From positions 1-15,439 of the forward strand of contig JACZWN010000064.1 of NCBI GenBank assembly GCA_022572105.1: a stretch of DNA of 15,439 bases. Reading direction: 5' to 3'. Position 1 is the stretch's first letter. The number at the start of each line of letters is the position of its first letter. Shown here in pieces: positions 1 to 6,325 of the stretch. Position numbers and translations under genes: made by a program. The notes below the pieces were generated by a model. That model made no database searches, was not told the DNA's origin, and saw nothing but the letters and a program-made list of their open reading frames with translations. Origin of the DNA: Pseudomonadota bacterium (GTDB lineage Bacteria > Pseudomonadota > Alphaproteobacteria > Kiloniellales > J153).

Positions 1-659
1 GGACCGGCGGCGCGCAGCAGGGCCTGGAACAGATCGGCGCCGGCGCCGGCGATCCCCGCCACCGCGGCCTCGTCCTTGCGGTCGAGCGCCTGGCGCAGGG
101 TGGCGATGCGGGGCCCGTCCATGCCCAGATCCCGGGCCAGTGTGGCGACCAGCGGCGGCAGGTTGAGGTCGACCGAGAGGCCCTCGATGCCGACCGCGCC
201 GAGCGCCTCGGCGGCGAGCAGCACGACCTCGGCATCGGCGCCCGCCGCGGCCGCGCCAATGAGCTCGGCGCCGACCTGGGCGAACTGGCGCTCCGGCCTG
301 AGCTGGCTGCCCTTGACTTGGAGCACCTGGCCGCCGTAGCAGAGGCGCAGCGGCCGCGGCGCATTGGCCAGGCGCGTGGCGGCGATGCGCGCGACCTGGG
401 GCGTCATGTCGGCGCGCAGGCCCATCATGCGCTGGCTGACCGGGTCCATGAGGCGGAAGGTCTGCTGCGCCACAGCGGCGCCCGCGCCGGCCAGGATGGT
501 CTCCTCGAACTCGAGCAGCGGCGGCTTCACGCGCTCGTAGCCCCGGCCCATGAAGCAGGTGATCAACCGCTCGACCACCGCGGCCTCTTGGGCGGCCTGG
601 GGCGGCAGGACGTCCTGGAAGCCGGCGGGCAGCAATGCCTGGTCACCAAGCTCGGTCAT
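1..659 (-). CDS. hisZ: ATP phosphoribosyltransferase regulatory subunit HisZ (3' end outside window)
   Basis: HisZ is a catalytically inactive paralogue of histidyl-tRNA synthetase. It forms a complex with the short form of HisG and makes it active and histidine-sensitive in the first step of histidine synthesis in the cytoplasm. The frame reads from an ATG at 659 (MTELGDQALLPAGFQDVLPP) and shows the class II synthetase-like core with the motif LRADMTPQVARIAATRL at residues 81-97, which is characteristic of HisZ. About 219 codons are present and the C-terminal part runs off the left edge. The Shine-Dalgarno is weak (GAAAG about 4 nt before the ATG). In related genomes hisZ commonly follows serA, and here only the PqiA-like gene on the other strand separates them. 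A true HisS would be the main alternative, but the HisZ-type motif 2 argues against it. Confidence 0.9.
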   Translation of the reverse strand, partial: MTELGDQALLPAGFQDVLPPQAAQEAAVVERLITCFMGRGYERVKPPLLEFEETILAGAGAAVAQQTFRLMDPVSQRMMGLRADMTPQVARIAATRLANAPRPLRLCYGGQVLQVKGSQLRPERQFAQVGAELIGAAAAGADAEVVLLAAEALGAVGIEGLSVDLNLPPLVATLARDLGMDGPRIATLRQALDRKDEAAVAGIAGAGADLFQALLRAAG

Positions 660-897
660 GGTCTTTCACAAAAAGGCTCTTCTCGTCGCTAGTCTTCGAC
701 GGGCGCGCCCCGAGCGCAAGGGCCGGCGGCGGCGGGAGCGGGGACCGGGGAGGCGTGGACCGCGCGCACCGGCGCGGTTACTAGCGCGTTTTCACCCCCG
801 ACTTCAAATGGAAATGCCGGGGCCCGGCCGTTACACTCCGCCAGCCCGGTCGCTACGCTCCGCCAGCCCGGACGCCTAACCGCCCCGAAAGGTCCCT
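660..897. other. Divergent intergenic region hisZ / pqiA-like
   Basis: This 238-nt gap separates the divergent hisZ (minus) and PqiA-like (plus) genes, so both promoters should lie here. I see no convincing promoter pair. The best weak candidate on the minus strand is TTGAAG, then 18 nt, then TAGTAA, around 782-807. The right part holds a 22-nt tandem repeat, listed separately. A GAAAGG Shine-Dalgarno precedes the ATG at 898. No small gene is supported. Confidence 0.5.
832..875. repeat. Two-copy 22-bp tandem repeat
   Basis: Positions 832-853 and 854-875 are directly adjacent 22-nt units that match at 20 of 22 positions. They share the 14-mer CTCCGCCAGCCCGG at 836-849 and 858-871. They end about 22 nt before the start codon of the PqiA-like gene, so they lie in its promoter or leader. 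This could be a slippage duplication or a doubled regulator site. Nothing in the sequence decides between these. Confidence 0.8.
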
Positions 898-1482
898 ATG
901 CCCGAAGATCCGACCCGGACCGATACGCCCCAGGCCACCCGGAAAACCGCGACCCTGCACCATCCGCGTTCCCTGGCCGCCACGGCGCGCGGGCCCGACC
1001 GCCTGCTCGGCCTGTTTTTCCTCGCGGTGAGCGCGCTCCTGGTGGCGGGCTGGACGCTGCCGATCATGACCGTCCACAAGCTGGTGTTCTTCGCCGAGCA
1101 GATCTCGATCCTGGAGGCCGCGGCCGAGCTCTGGGACTCGGAGAACTACGTCCTGGGCGCGGTGGTGGTGGTCTTTTCGGTGGTCTTTCCGTCGCTCAAG
1201 ATGCTGGTCGCGCTCACGCTCTGGTACGGCGCCGATGCGCGCGGGCCCGATCTCGCCCGCCTGCTCGGCTGGCTCGAGACCTTCGGACGCTGGTCCATGC
1301 TCGACGTCTTCGTGGTCGCTCTCACCATCGTGGCGGTCGAGGTCTCGATCATCAGCGACGTGACCACGCATGCCGGGCTCTACGTCTTCACCGCCGCGGT
1401 GGTCTTGTCCATGGCCGGCGTGCGCCGCCTGGTCGTCCTCGCCCGGCGCGCCGCGGAGGCGGGGGAGGGTGTCAAGGCATAG
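898..1482 (+). CDS. PqiA-like (paraquat-inducible protein A domain) membrane protein
   Basis: This is a 194-residue inner-membrane protein with the PqiA fold. Four hydrophobic segments are visible at about residues 36-56, 85-107, 134-152 and 160-181. The PqiA-type signature is present: LPIMTVHKL after the first helix, then a loop ending in SIL, then VVVFSVVFPSLKML in the second helix. Classical PqiA is about 400 residues with two such units plus CxxC zinc ribbons. This protein has one unit and no cysteine motif, so it is the short single-domain form. PqiA family members work with MCE-domain PqiB/YebT proteins in lipid traffic across the envelope, but no MCE gene is visible here, so that role is only inferred. 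The start ATG has a GAAAGG Shine-Dalgarno. The gene lies alone between hisZ and serA, which are on the opposite strand. Confidence 0.85.
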   Translation: MPEDPTRTDTPQATRKTATLHHPRSLAATARGPDRLLGLFFLAVSALLVAGWTLPIMTVHKLVFFAEQISILEAAAELWDSENYVLGAVVVVFSVVFPSLKMLVALTLWYGADARGPDLARLLGWLETFGRWSMLDVFVVALTIVAVEVSIISDVTTHAGLYVFTAAVVLSMAGVRRLVVLARRAAEAGEGVKA

Positions 1483-1518
1483 GACCCATGATGGTCCGGC
1501 ACGGAAATCCGGCAATGA

Positions 1519-1545
1519 AACGACCGAGTCATACCAAAGGTCGTT
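1519..1545. terminator. Candidate bidirectional hairpin between pqiA-like and serA
   Basis: A perfect 7-bp stem pairs AACGACC (1519-1525) with GGTCGTT (1539-1545) across a 13-nt loop. It sits in the 67-nt gap between the convergent PqiA-like gene and serA, where a shared terminator would be expected. There is no clear U tract on either strand, so intrinsic termination is uncertain. Confidence 0.4.
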
Positions 1546-1552
1546 GATATTA
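1528..1552 (-). repeat. 25-nt element ending at the serA stop codon (copy 1)
   Basis: Read on the minus strand, the serA stop TAA is followed directly by xATCAA, a variable core and TTGGTATxAC. The stretch at 6301-6325, at the stop of the oxidoreductase gene, has the same length and placement and matches at 19 of 25 positions (22 of which lie outside the shared stop codon). It overlaps the loop and right arm of the hairpin at 1519-1545. It may belong to a dispersed intergenic repeat family; two copies alone do not prove this. Confidence 0.45.
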
Positions 1553-3127
1553 GAACCTGAGCGCGGTCGCCTGCTTGATGTGTGGCAGGGCGCGGACCCG
1601 TTCCAGAACCTGCGCCGAAATCGTCTCGTCCAGCTCCAGGAGCGCGATGGCGTCGGCGCCGCGCTCGGCGCGGCCCAGGTGGAAGGTGGCGATGTTGACA
1701 CCGGCGTCGCCGAGGGTCTTGCCGAGCGCGCCAATCAGGCCCGGGCGGTCCTCGTTGGCGATGTAGAGCATGTGGGCCCCGAGCTCGGCCTCGATGGCGA
1801 TGCCCTTGATCTCGACCAGGCGCGGCTTGTCGCCGCCGAACAGCGTGCCCGAGACCGAGCGCGATCCCCGCTCGGTGGTCACCGTCAGGCGGATTAGGGT
1901 CTGATAGTCGCAGTCGCGCTCGTGCTTCATCTCGGTGACCGCGATATTGCGCTGGCGCGCGAGCGCCGGGGCGCTGACCATGTTGACGTGGTCGAGGATC
2001 GGCGTCAGCAGGCCGGTGAGCGCCACCTGGGTGAGCGGCCGGCAGTTGAGCGCGGCGGCCTCGCCCTCGTACTCGATGCAGACGCCCTTCAGGCCGGTCT
2101 GGGTGAGCTGGCCGGCGAAGCTGCCGAGCAGCTCGGCCAGGCGCATGTAAGGCCTGAGGCGCTCCGCCTCCTCGGCGCTCAGCGCCGGCATGTTGACGGC
2201 GTTGGCGATGGCGCCGGTCAGCAGGTAGTCGGACATCTGCTCGGCGACCTGGACCGCGACCTTCTCCTGCGCCTCGGTGGTGGCCGCGCCCAGGTGCGGG
2301 GTCGCCACGATCTCGTCCATGGCGAACAGCGGGTTGTCGCGCGCCGGCTCGTGGGCGAAGACGTCGAGCGCGGCGCCGGCCACCTGGCCCGACTCGATCG
2401 CTACCTTCAAGTCCTCCTCCACGACCAGGCCGCCGCGCGCGCAGTTGATGATGCGCACGCCCCGCTTGGCCTTGGCCAGCGCCGCGGCGTCGATCATGCC
2501 GCGGGTCTCCTCGGTCATGGGCACGTGCAGCGTGATGAAGTCGGCGCGCGCCAAGAGCTCGTCGAACGCGACCTTCTCCACCCCCAGGTCGCGCGCCCGC
2601 TCGGGCGAGACGTAGGGATCGTAGGCGACGACGCGCATGCGCAGGGCGCGCGCCCGCTCGGCCACGATCGCGCCGATGTTGCCGCAGCCGATGACGCCCA
2701 GCGTCTTGCCGGTCAGCTCGACGCCCATGAAGCGCGACTTCTCCCACTTTCCCGCCCGGGTCGAGCGGTCGGCGGCCGGAATCTGGCGGGCCAGTGCGAA
2801 CAGCATGGCGATGCTGTGCTCGGCGGTCGTGACCGCGTTGCCGCCGGGCGTGTTCATGACCACGATGCCGCGCCGGGTGGCGGCCTCCACGTCGATGTTG
2901 TCGACCCCGATACCGGCGCGGCCGACGACTTTCAATTTCTTGCCCGCCGCAATCACCTCGGCGTTCGCCTGGGTCGCCGAGCGCAGGGCGAGGCCGTCGT
3001 AGGCGCCGATCCTCCCGATCAATTCCTCCGGCTCCAGGTCGACGGCGATATCGACCTCGATGCCGCGTGCCCGGAACACCTCGACCGCGCCCTCGCTCAT
3101 CTTGTCGGAGATCAGGACCTTCGCCAC
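1550..3127 (-). CDS. serA: D-3-phosphoglycerate dehydrogenase (long, ACT-domain form)
   Basis: SerA oxidises 3-phosphoglycerate to 3-phosphohydroxypyruvate with NAD, the first committed step of serine synthesis in the cytoplasm. The 525-residue product is the long type. It has a catalytic domain with Rossmann motif GCGNIG at 147-152 and the NAD-ribose acid D170 in VAYDP. The catalytic trio is R231 (CARGG), E260 (HEP) and H278 (PHLG). An intervening ASB-type domain covers about 310-450, and a C-terminal ACT domain from about 453 starts with the typical IANEDRPGLIGALG. The GTG at 3127 is chosen because it gives the family N-terminus VAKVLISDK, follows the serC stop by 4 nt, and has a GGGG/AGGG purine stretch just upstream. 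The open frame continues further upstream inside serC, but that part is a shadow. Feedback by serine through the ACT domain is expected but not shown by the sequence. Confidence 0.97.
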   Translation of the reverse strand: MAKVLISDKMSEGAVEVFRARGIEVDIAVDLEPEELIGRIGAYDGLALRSATQANAEVIAAGKKLKVVGRAGIGVDNIDVEAATRRGIVVMNTPGGNAVTTAEHSIAMLFALARQIPAADRSTRAGKWEKSRFMGVELTGKTLGVIGCGNIGAIVAERARALRMRVVAYDPYVSPERARDLGVEKVAFDELLARADFITLHVPMTEETRGMIDAAALAKAKRGVRIINCARGGLVVEEDLKVAIESGQVAGAALDVFAHEPARDNPLFAMDEIVATPHLGAATTEAQEKVAVQVAEQMSDYLLTGAIANAVNMPALSAEEAERLRPYMRLAELLGSFAGQLTQTGLKGVCIEYEGEAAALNCRPLTQVALTGLLTPILDHVNMVSAPALARQRNIAVTEMKHERDCDYQTLIRLTVTTERGSRSVSGTLFGGDKPRLVEIKGIAIEAELGAHMLYIANEDRPGLIGALGKTLGDAGVNIATFHLGRAERGADAIALLELDETISAQVLERVRALPHIKQATALRF

Positions 3128-3131
3128 CGCC

Positions 3132-4307
3132 CTACCCCGTCGCCGCCACCGGCGCCTCGCGCACCTCGGCGAAGGCCCAGTCGAACCACGGCAGGAGCGC
3201 CTCGAGGTCCTCGCGCGCGACCGTGGCCCCGCCCCAGACGCGCAGGCCCGGCGGCGCGTCCCGGTGCGAGCCCAGGTCGTAGCCGGCGCCGGCCTCCGCG
3301 ATAAGCGCGACCAGCCGCTTGACGGTGGCATGTTGTTCGTCGATTTCCAGGCCGAGGAACCAGGGATCGACGATCTTGAGGCAGATCGAGGTGCACGAGC
3401 GGCTCTCGGGCGCTTCGGCCAGGAACTCGACCCAGTCACATGCGCCGACCCAGCCGGCGACGGCCGCCAGGTTGGCCTCCGAGCGCGCCACCAGCGCCGG
3501 CACCCCGCCCACCTCCTCGGCCCAGCGCAGCGAATCGATCGCGTCCTCGACGCAGAGCATGGAGGGCGTGTTGATGGGAGTGCCCTCGAACACGCCCCGG
3601 TTCAACTTGCCGTCCGTGGTCAGCCGGAAGACCTTGGGCAGCGGCCAGGGCGGCCGGTAGCTCTCCAACCGCTCGACCGCGCGCGGCGAGAGCGCCAGCA
3701 TGCCGTGTGCGGCCTCGCCGCCGAGCGCCTTCTGCCACGACCAGGTGACCACGTCGAGCTTGTCCCAGGGCAGGTCCATGGCGAAGACCGCCGAGGTCGC
3801 ATCGCAGATGGTCAGTCCCGCGCGCGAGCCCGCGATCCAGTCGCCGTCCGGCACGCGCACGCCCGAGGTGGTGCCGTTCCAGGTGAACACCACGTCGCGG
3901 TCGAAGTCGACCTGTGAGAGATCCGGCAGCCGGCCGTAATCGGCCTCGATCGTGCGCAGGTCGTCCAGTTTCAGCTGCTTGGCGGCGTCGGTGGCCCAGA
4001 TCTTGCCGAAGCTCTCCCAGATCAGCATGTCGGCGCCGCGCGCGCCGAGCAGCGACCACAGCGCCATCTCGACCGCGCCAGTGTCCGAGGCCGGAACGAT
4101 GCCCAGGAGATAGTCCGCCGGCAGGCCGAGCAGGTCACGCGAGCGCGCGATGACCTCGGCCAGCTTGGCCTTGCCCGGGGCCGAGCGGTGCGAGCGGCCG
4201 AGAAACGCATCGTCGAGCGCAGCCGGCGTCCAGCCCGGCCGCTTGGTGCAGGGGCCCGACGAAAAGCAGGGGTTGCGCGGCCGGATGGCCGGGCGGATGG
4301 CGGTCAT
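3132..4307 (-). CDS. serC: Phosphoserine aminotransferase
   Basis: SerC is a PLP enzyme that converts 3-phosphohydroxypyruvate and glutamate to 3-phosphoserine and 2-oxoglutarate, the second step of serine synthesis. It can also act on the homologous intermediate in PLP synthesis. The 391-residue protein begins with the substrate-phosphate loop region NPCFSSGPCTKRPGW. It carries D169 in CDATSA (pairs with the PLP pyridine nitrogen) and the Schiff-base lysine K193 in TWSWQKALGGEAAHG. Sequence and length fit the Methanosarcina-like subtype common in alphaproteobacteria rather than the E. coli type (about 360 residues). The ATG at 4307 follows the structured leader at 4308-4375. serA begins 4 nt after its stop, so the two genes are one transcript and probably translationally coupled. 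Confidence 0.96.
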   Translation of the reverse strand: MTAIRPAIRPRNPCFSSGPCTKRPGWTPAALDDAFLGRSHRSAPGKAKLAEVIARSRDLLGLPADYLLGIVPASDTGAVEMALWSLLGARGADMLIWESFGKIWATDAAKQLKLDDLRTIEADYGRLPDLSQVDFDRDVVFTWNGTTSGVRVPDGDWIAGSRAGLTICDATSAVFAMDLPWDKLDVVTWSWQKALGGEAAHGMLALSPRAVERLESYRPPWPLPKVFRLTTDGKLNRGVFEGTPINTPSMLCVEDAIDSLRWAEEVGGVPALVARSEANLAAVAGWVGACDWVEFLAEAPESRSCTSICLKIVDPWFLGLEIDEQHATVKRLVALIAEAGAGYDLGSHRDAPPGLRVWGGATVAREDLEALLPWFDWAFAEVREAPVAATG

Positions 4308-4375
4308 GAATCGCGTCCCTTGGGTGGCGCCGCAAACGGCGTGACCGCGGCCTCAGGCGACTCCTTGCCGCGACG
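4308..4375 (-). ncRNA. Candidate serC leader RNA (5' UTR of serC-serA)
   Basis: The predicted 5' UTR of about 68 nt contains two stem-loops on the minus strand. The first is a 6-bp stem CGCGGC/GCCGCG (4367-4372 with 4346-4351) around a 15-nt loop. The second is a 5-bp stem CGCCG/CGGCG with loop TTTG (4337-4341 with 4328-4332). They are followed by GGGACGCGATTC and the serC ATG. The serC motif (Rfam family serC) is a short structured element described directly upstream of serC-serA in alphaproteobacteria. Position, length and the small hairpin near the start codon agree with it. The stems were seen directly; the family assignment is from memory and unverified. Confidence 0.5.
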
Positions 4376-4381
4376 GGCCGG

Positions 4382-4410
4382 AGTGTAGGAGCGCCGCCGC
4401 GGCGGGTCAA
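4382..4410 (-). promoter_or_regulatory. Sigma70-type promoter of serC-serA
   Basis: On the minus strand, -35 TTGACC (4410-4405) and -10 TACACT (4387-4382) are separated by exactly 17 nt. This predicts a transcript start near 4375 and a leader of about 68 nt before serC. Matches to consensus are 5/6 and 4/6 in a very GC-rich background. Confidence 0.6.
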
Positions 4411-4518
4411 CGAGGCGCGCGAAACGGCGTCGGACCACCGGGGCGAGCGTCTCGTCGCGCGCTGGCGGCCGGGCCCGAAATGTGAAAAAATAGCCATGGC
4501 GGAGTGGGCGATTCGGTC

Positions 4519-5022
4519 ATGACCAACGAACAGGTCCTGCTTTTTTGCCTCCTGGGCGCGGCGTTTCTGCTCTTCGCCTGGGGCCGCGTCCGTTACGACG
4601 TGGTGGCGGTGCTCGCCCTCCTGATCGGCGCGGCGATCGAGACCACCGGGGCCAGCACGGTGGTCACCGGCCCGATCCTGGCGCTCGAGGGCGAGGTGCC
4701 GATCTGGGCGATCCTGGCGCTCGTCATGGTCGTCACCATGCGGCTCTCCGATGTCATGAACAACGCGGCGACCGCGGTCATCATGGCGCCCATCGGCCTC
4801 GGCATCGCGCACGGCCTGGGCGTCAGCTTGGATCCCTTCCTGATGGCGGTCGCGGTCGGCGCCTCCTCGACCTATCTGACGCCGATCGGGCACCAGTCCA
4901 ACCTCCTGGTCATGGGCCCGGGCGGGTACCGCTTCGGCGACTACTGGCGCATGGGCCTGCCGCTCGATCTGCTCATCGTCGCCGTGGCGGTGCCGCTCAT
5001 CCTTTGGGTCTGGCCGCTGTAG
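4519..5022 (+). CDS. SLC13/DASS-type permease remnant with large in-frame internal deletion
   Basis: The 167-residue product joins the two ends of a sodium/anion (SLC13-type, ArsB/NhaD superfamily) permease. Residues 1-35 are the usual N-terminus (first helix, then WGRVRYDVVAVLALL). From about residue 36 the sequence is that of the C-terminal half: IGAAIETTGAS, LSDVMNNAATAVIMAP, PFLMAVAVGASSTYLTPIG, HQSNLLVMGPGGYRFGDYWR and the normal end VPLILWVWPL. Full-length relatives are close to 600 residues with a central pair of TrkA-C-like domains, so roughly 420 residues are missing. The frame is intact, so a shortened protein could be made, but it lacks one of the two inverted transport repeats and is probably a decaying gene. 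I chose the ATG at 4519; a GTG at 4504 would add five residues. A GGAG lies at 4501-4504, rather far from the ATG. Confidence 0.7.
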   Translation: MTNEQVLLFCLLGAAFLLFAWGRVRYDVVAVLALLIGAAIETTGASTVVTGPILALEGEVPIWAILALVMVVTMRLSDVMNNAATAVIMAPIGLGIAHGLGVSLDPFLMAVAVGASSTYLTPIGHQSNLLVMGPGGYRFGDYWRMGLPLDLLIVAVAVPLILWVWPL

Positions 5023-5052
5023 GCCGAATACCGGGGTCAAGCCGCCGTTACC

Positions 5053-5082
5053 GTTGTCAACCTCAGGCCTTATTGTTGACAA
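5053..5082. promoter_or_regulatory. Operator-like inverted repeat over the -35 region
   Basis: TTGTCAAC at 5054-5061 and GTTGACAA at 5075-5082 form a perfect 8-bp inverted repeat with a 13-nt spacer. Each arm is itself a TTGNCAA mini-palindrome, and the centres are 22 nt apart, about two helical turns. The right arm contains the -35 hexamer of the downstream gene. A third TTGACAA covers its start codon at 5147-5153. This looks like a repressor site, perhaps for the gene's own winged HTH; that link is inference. Confidence 0.45.
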
Positions 5083-5105
5083 TTGGCCGAGCTAAGGGTT
5101 ACAAT
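5076..5105 (+). promoter_or_regulatory. Near-consensus sigma70 promoter of the HTH-ATPase-STAS gene
   Basis: The -35 hexamer TTGACA (5076-5081, 6/6) and the -10 hexamer TACAAT (5100-5105, 5/6) have an 18-nt spacer. The predicted start is near 5112, leaving about 35 nt of leader that holds the AAAGGGG ribosome site at 5133-5139. It is the strongest promoter visible in the window. Confidence 0.75.
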
Positions 5106-5146
5106 ACGCCTTCCAAGAGTTGCAAAGAAAAGAAAGGGGCATAAGG

Positions 5147-6223
5147 TTGACAATCGCCAGGCGCAGCCGACAAAACCCGCTCGTACGAGAGTTTATTCTT
5201 CGGAATGTCGAAAAGTTCCCTAATTCGATCGCACGAGAAGCCGCCGAAGAGTTCGACTTATCCCGGACAGCGGTGAACCGATATTTGCGCCGCCTGATCG
5301 ATGAAGGATTGCTGGTCGCAACGGGAAAGACCAATGCCCGCCGATATGAACTGCGAAACCTCGTCGAGATCACGTTCCGCTTGGAGGGCCTTACCGCTTC
5401 GTCGTCGGAGGACACCGTCTGGCGGTTTCGAATACTGCCCCACATTCGGGATGTCCCGAAGAATGTCGTGAATATCTGCCAATATGGTTTCACGGAAATA
5501 TTGAACAATGTAATCGACCACTCTGTAAGTGACGATGCCGTCATTTCTTGTAGACAGAATTATTGTAAGATCAGCATCGACGTAATGGATAGCGGAGTAG
5601 GAATCTTCGCGAAAATTCAAAAAGATTTTGACCTTCCGGACCCTCGAAGCGCGCTGCTGGAATTGTCCAAGGGAAAGCTGACCTCGGACAAAGCGCGGCA
5701 TACCGGTGAGGGAATCTTCTTCACGTCGCGCATGTTCGATGTCTTTCAAATAATTTCGGGAGAACTGCTCTACACAAGGTCACGCGCCGACGATGATGAG
5801 TGGCTCATAGAAACCAGCGACATTCTCGACCCCTGTCAAGGAACGGCCGTCCACATGGAAATCTCCACGGACGCGGGCTGGACGACCAGAGAAATATTTG
5901 CCCAATACGAGGGTGACCATATGCGTTTCCGAAAAACGCATGTCCCTATCAAATTGGGAAATTACCCTGGAGAACAGCTCGTATCCCGATCGCAAGCGAA
6001 GAGGGTCCTCGCGCGATTCGAGGAGTTTTCAGAGGTTCTCCTGGACTTTCAGGGTGTCGAGGAAATTGGCCAAGCTTTTGCGGACGAGATTTTCCGGGTC
6101 TTCCGCAACGAACACCCGGACATCACGATCGTTGCGTCTCGAGCCGAACCCAATGTCAGAAATATGATAGATAGGGCCATGCTAGGCTCGGATGACGGCA
6201 AACAGGGGACGCTATTTTCCTAA
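5147..6223 (+). CDS. Three-domain regulator: winged HTH + GHKL ATPase + STAS-like (DUF4325-like) domain
   Basis: The 358-residue protein has three parts. Residues 8-70 form a winged helix-turn-helix, with recognition helix about 39-54 (SRTAVNRYLRRLIDEG) and a wing ending RRYEL. Residues about 105-245 form a GHKL (histidine-kinase/SpoIIAB-type) ATPase domain: N box E117-ILNN-VIDHS, G1 box DSGVGI (148-153) and G2 box TGEGIFF (186-192). Residues about 280-345 form a STAS-like domain with LDFQGVEEIGQAFADEIFRVF-type core, matching DUF4325 as I recall it. No dimerisation/phosphoacceptor histidine domain, receiver or membrane segment is seen, so it is a soluble one-component ATP-dependent switch rather than a sensor kinase. 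The TTG at 5147 is chosen because AAAGGGG precedes it by 7 nt; a TTG at 5120 is too near the predicted transcript start. Codon use is clearly more A/T-rich than in its neighbours, suggesting transfer. Targets are unknown. Confidence 0.85.
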   Translation: MTIARRSRQNPLVREFILRNVEKFPNSIAREAAEEFDLSRTAVNRYLRRLIDEGLLVATGKTNARRYELRNLVEITFRLEGLTASSSEDTVWRFRILPHIRDVPKNVVNICQYGFTEILNNVIDHSVSDDAVISCRQNYCKISIDVMDSGVGIFAKIQKDFDLPDPRSALLELSKGKLTSDKARHTGEGIFFTSRMFDVFQIISGELLYTRSRADDDEWLIETSDILDPCQGTAVHMEISTDAGWTTREIFAQYEGDHMRFRKTHVPIKLGNYPGEQLVSRSQAKRVLARFEEFSEVLLDFQGVEEIGQAFADEIFRVFRNEHPDITIVASRAEPNVRNMIDRAMLGSDDGKQGTLFS

Positions 6224-6300
6224 CCATCGTTTCGGCCCCTTCATATCCCGCGCCTGCCGCGGCCCGAGCCTATGGTCGCACGTCTTTGGCGCATCCCCTT
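6224..6300. other. Intergenic gap, convergent side
   Basis: This is the gap between the convergent HTH-ATPase-STAS gene and the oxidoreductase gene, left of the 25-nt element at 6301-6325. Only an 8-bp palindrome GCCGCGGC (6256-6263) is visible. I see no terminator with a proper stem and U tract, and no gene. Confidence 0.4.
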
Positions 6301-6325
6301 GTTATACCAACCGCCCTTGATCTTA
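6301..6325 (-). repeat. 25-nt element ending at the oxidoreductase stop codon (copy 2)
   Basis: This stretch matches 1528-1552 at 19 of 25 positions. On the minus strand it begins with the stop codon TAA of the oxidoreductase gene, then GATCAA and, after a variable core, TTGGTATAAC. The shared placement relative to a stop codon is the notable point. A dispersed repeat or a post-stop mRNA element are both possible. Confidence 0.45.

Noticed and set aside
1922..3304. Long plus-strand open frame opposite serA and the serC end
   Set aside because: The composition is typical of antisense frames in high-GC genes and crosses two verified genes.
3128..3439. N-terminal extension of SerA beyond the GTG at 3127
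   Set aside because: It lies inside serC, is basic and low-complexity, and the SerA family starts at VAKVLISDK.
5258..5749. Minus-strand frame inside the HTH-ATPase-STAS gene
   Set aside because: It is antisense to the ATPase and HTH motifs, with no recognisable domain or ribosome site.
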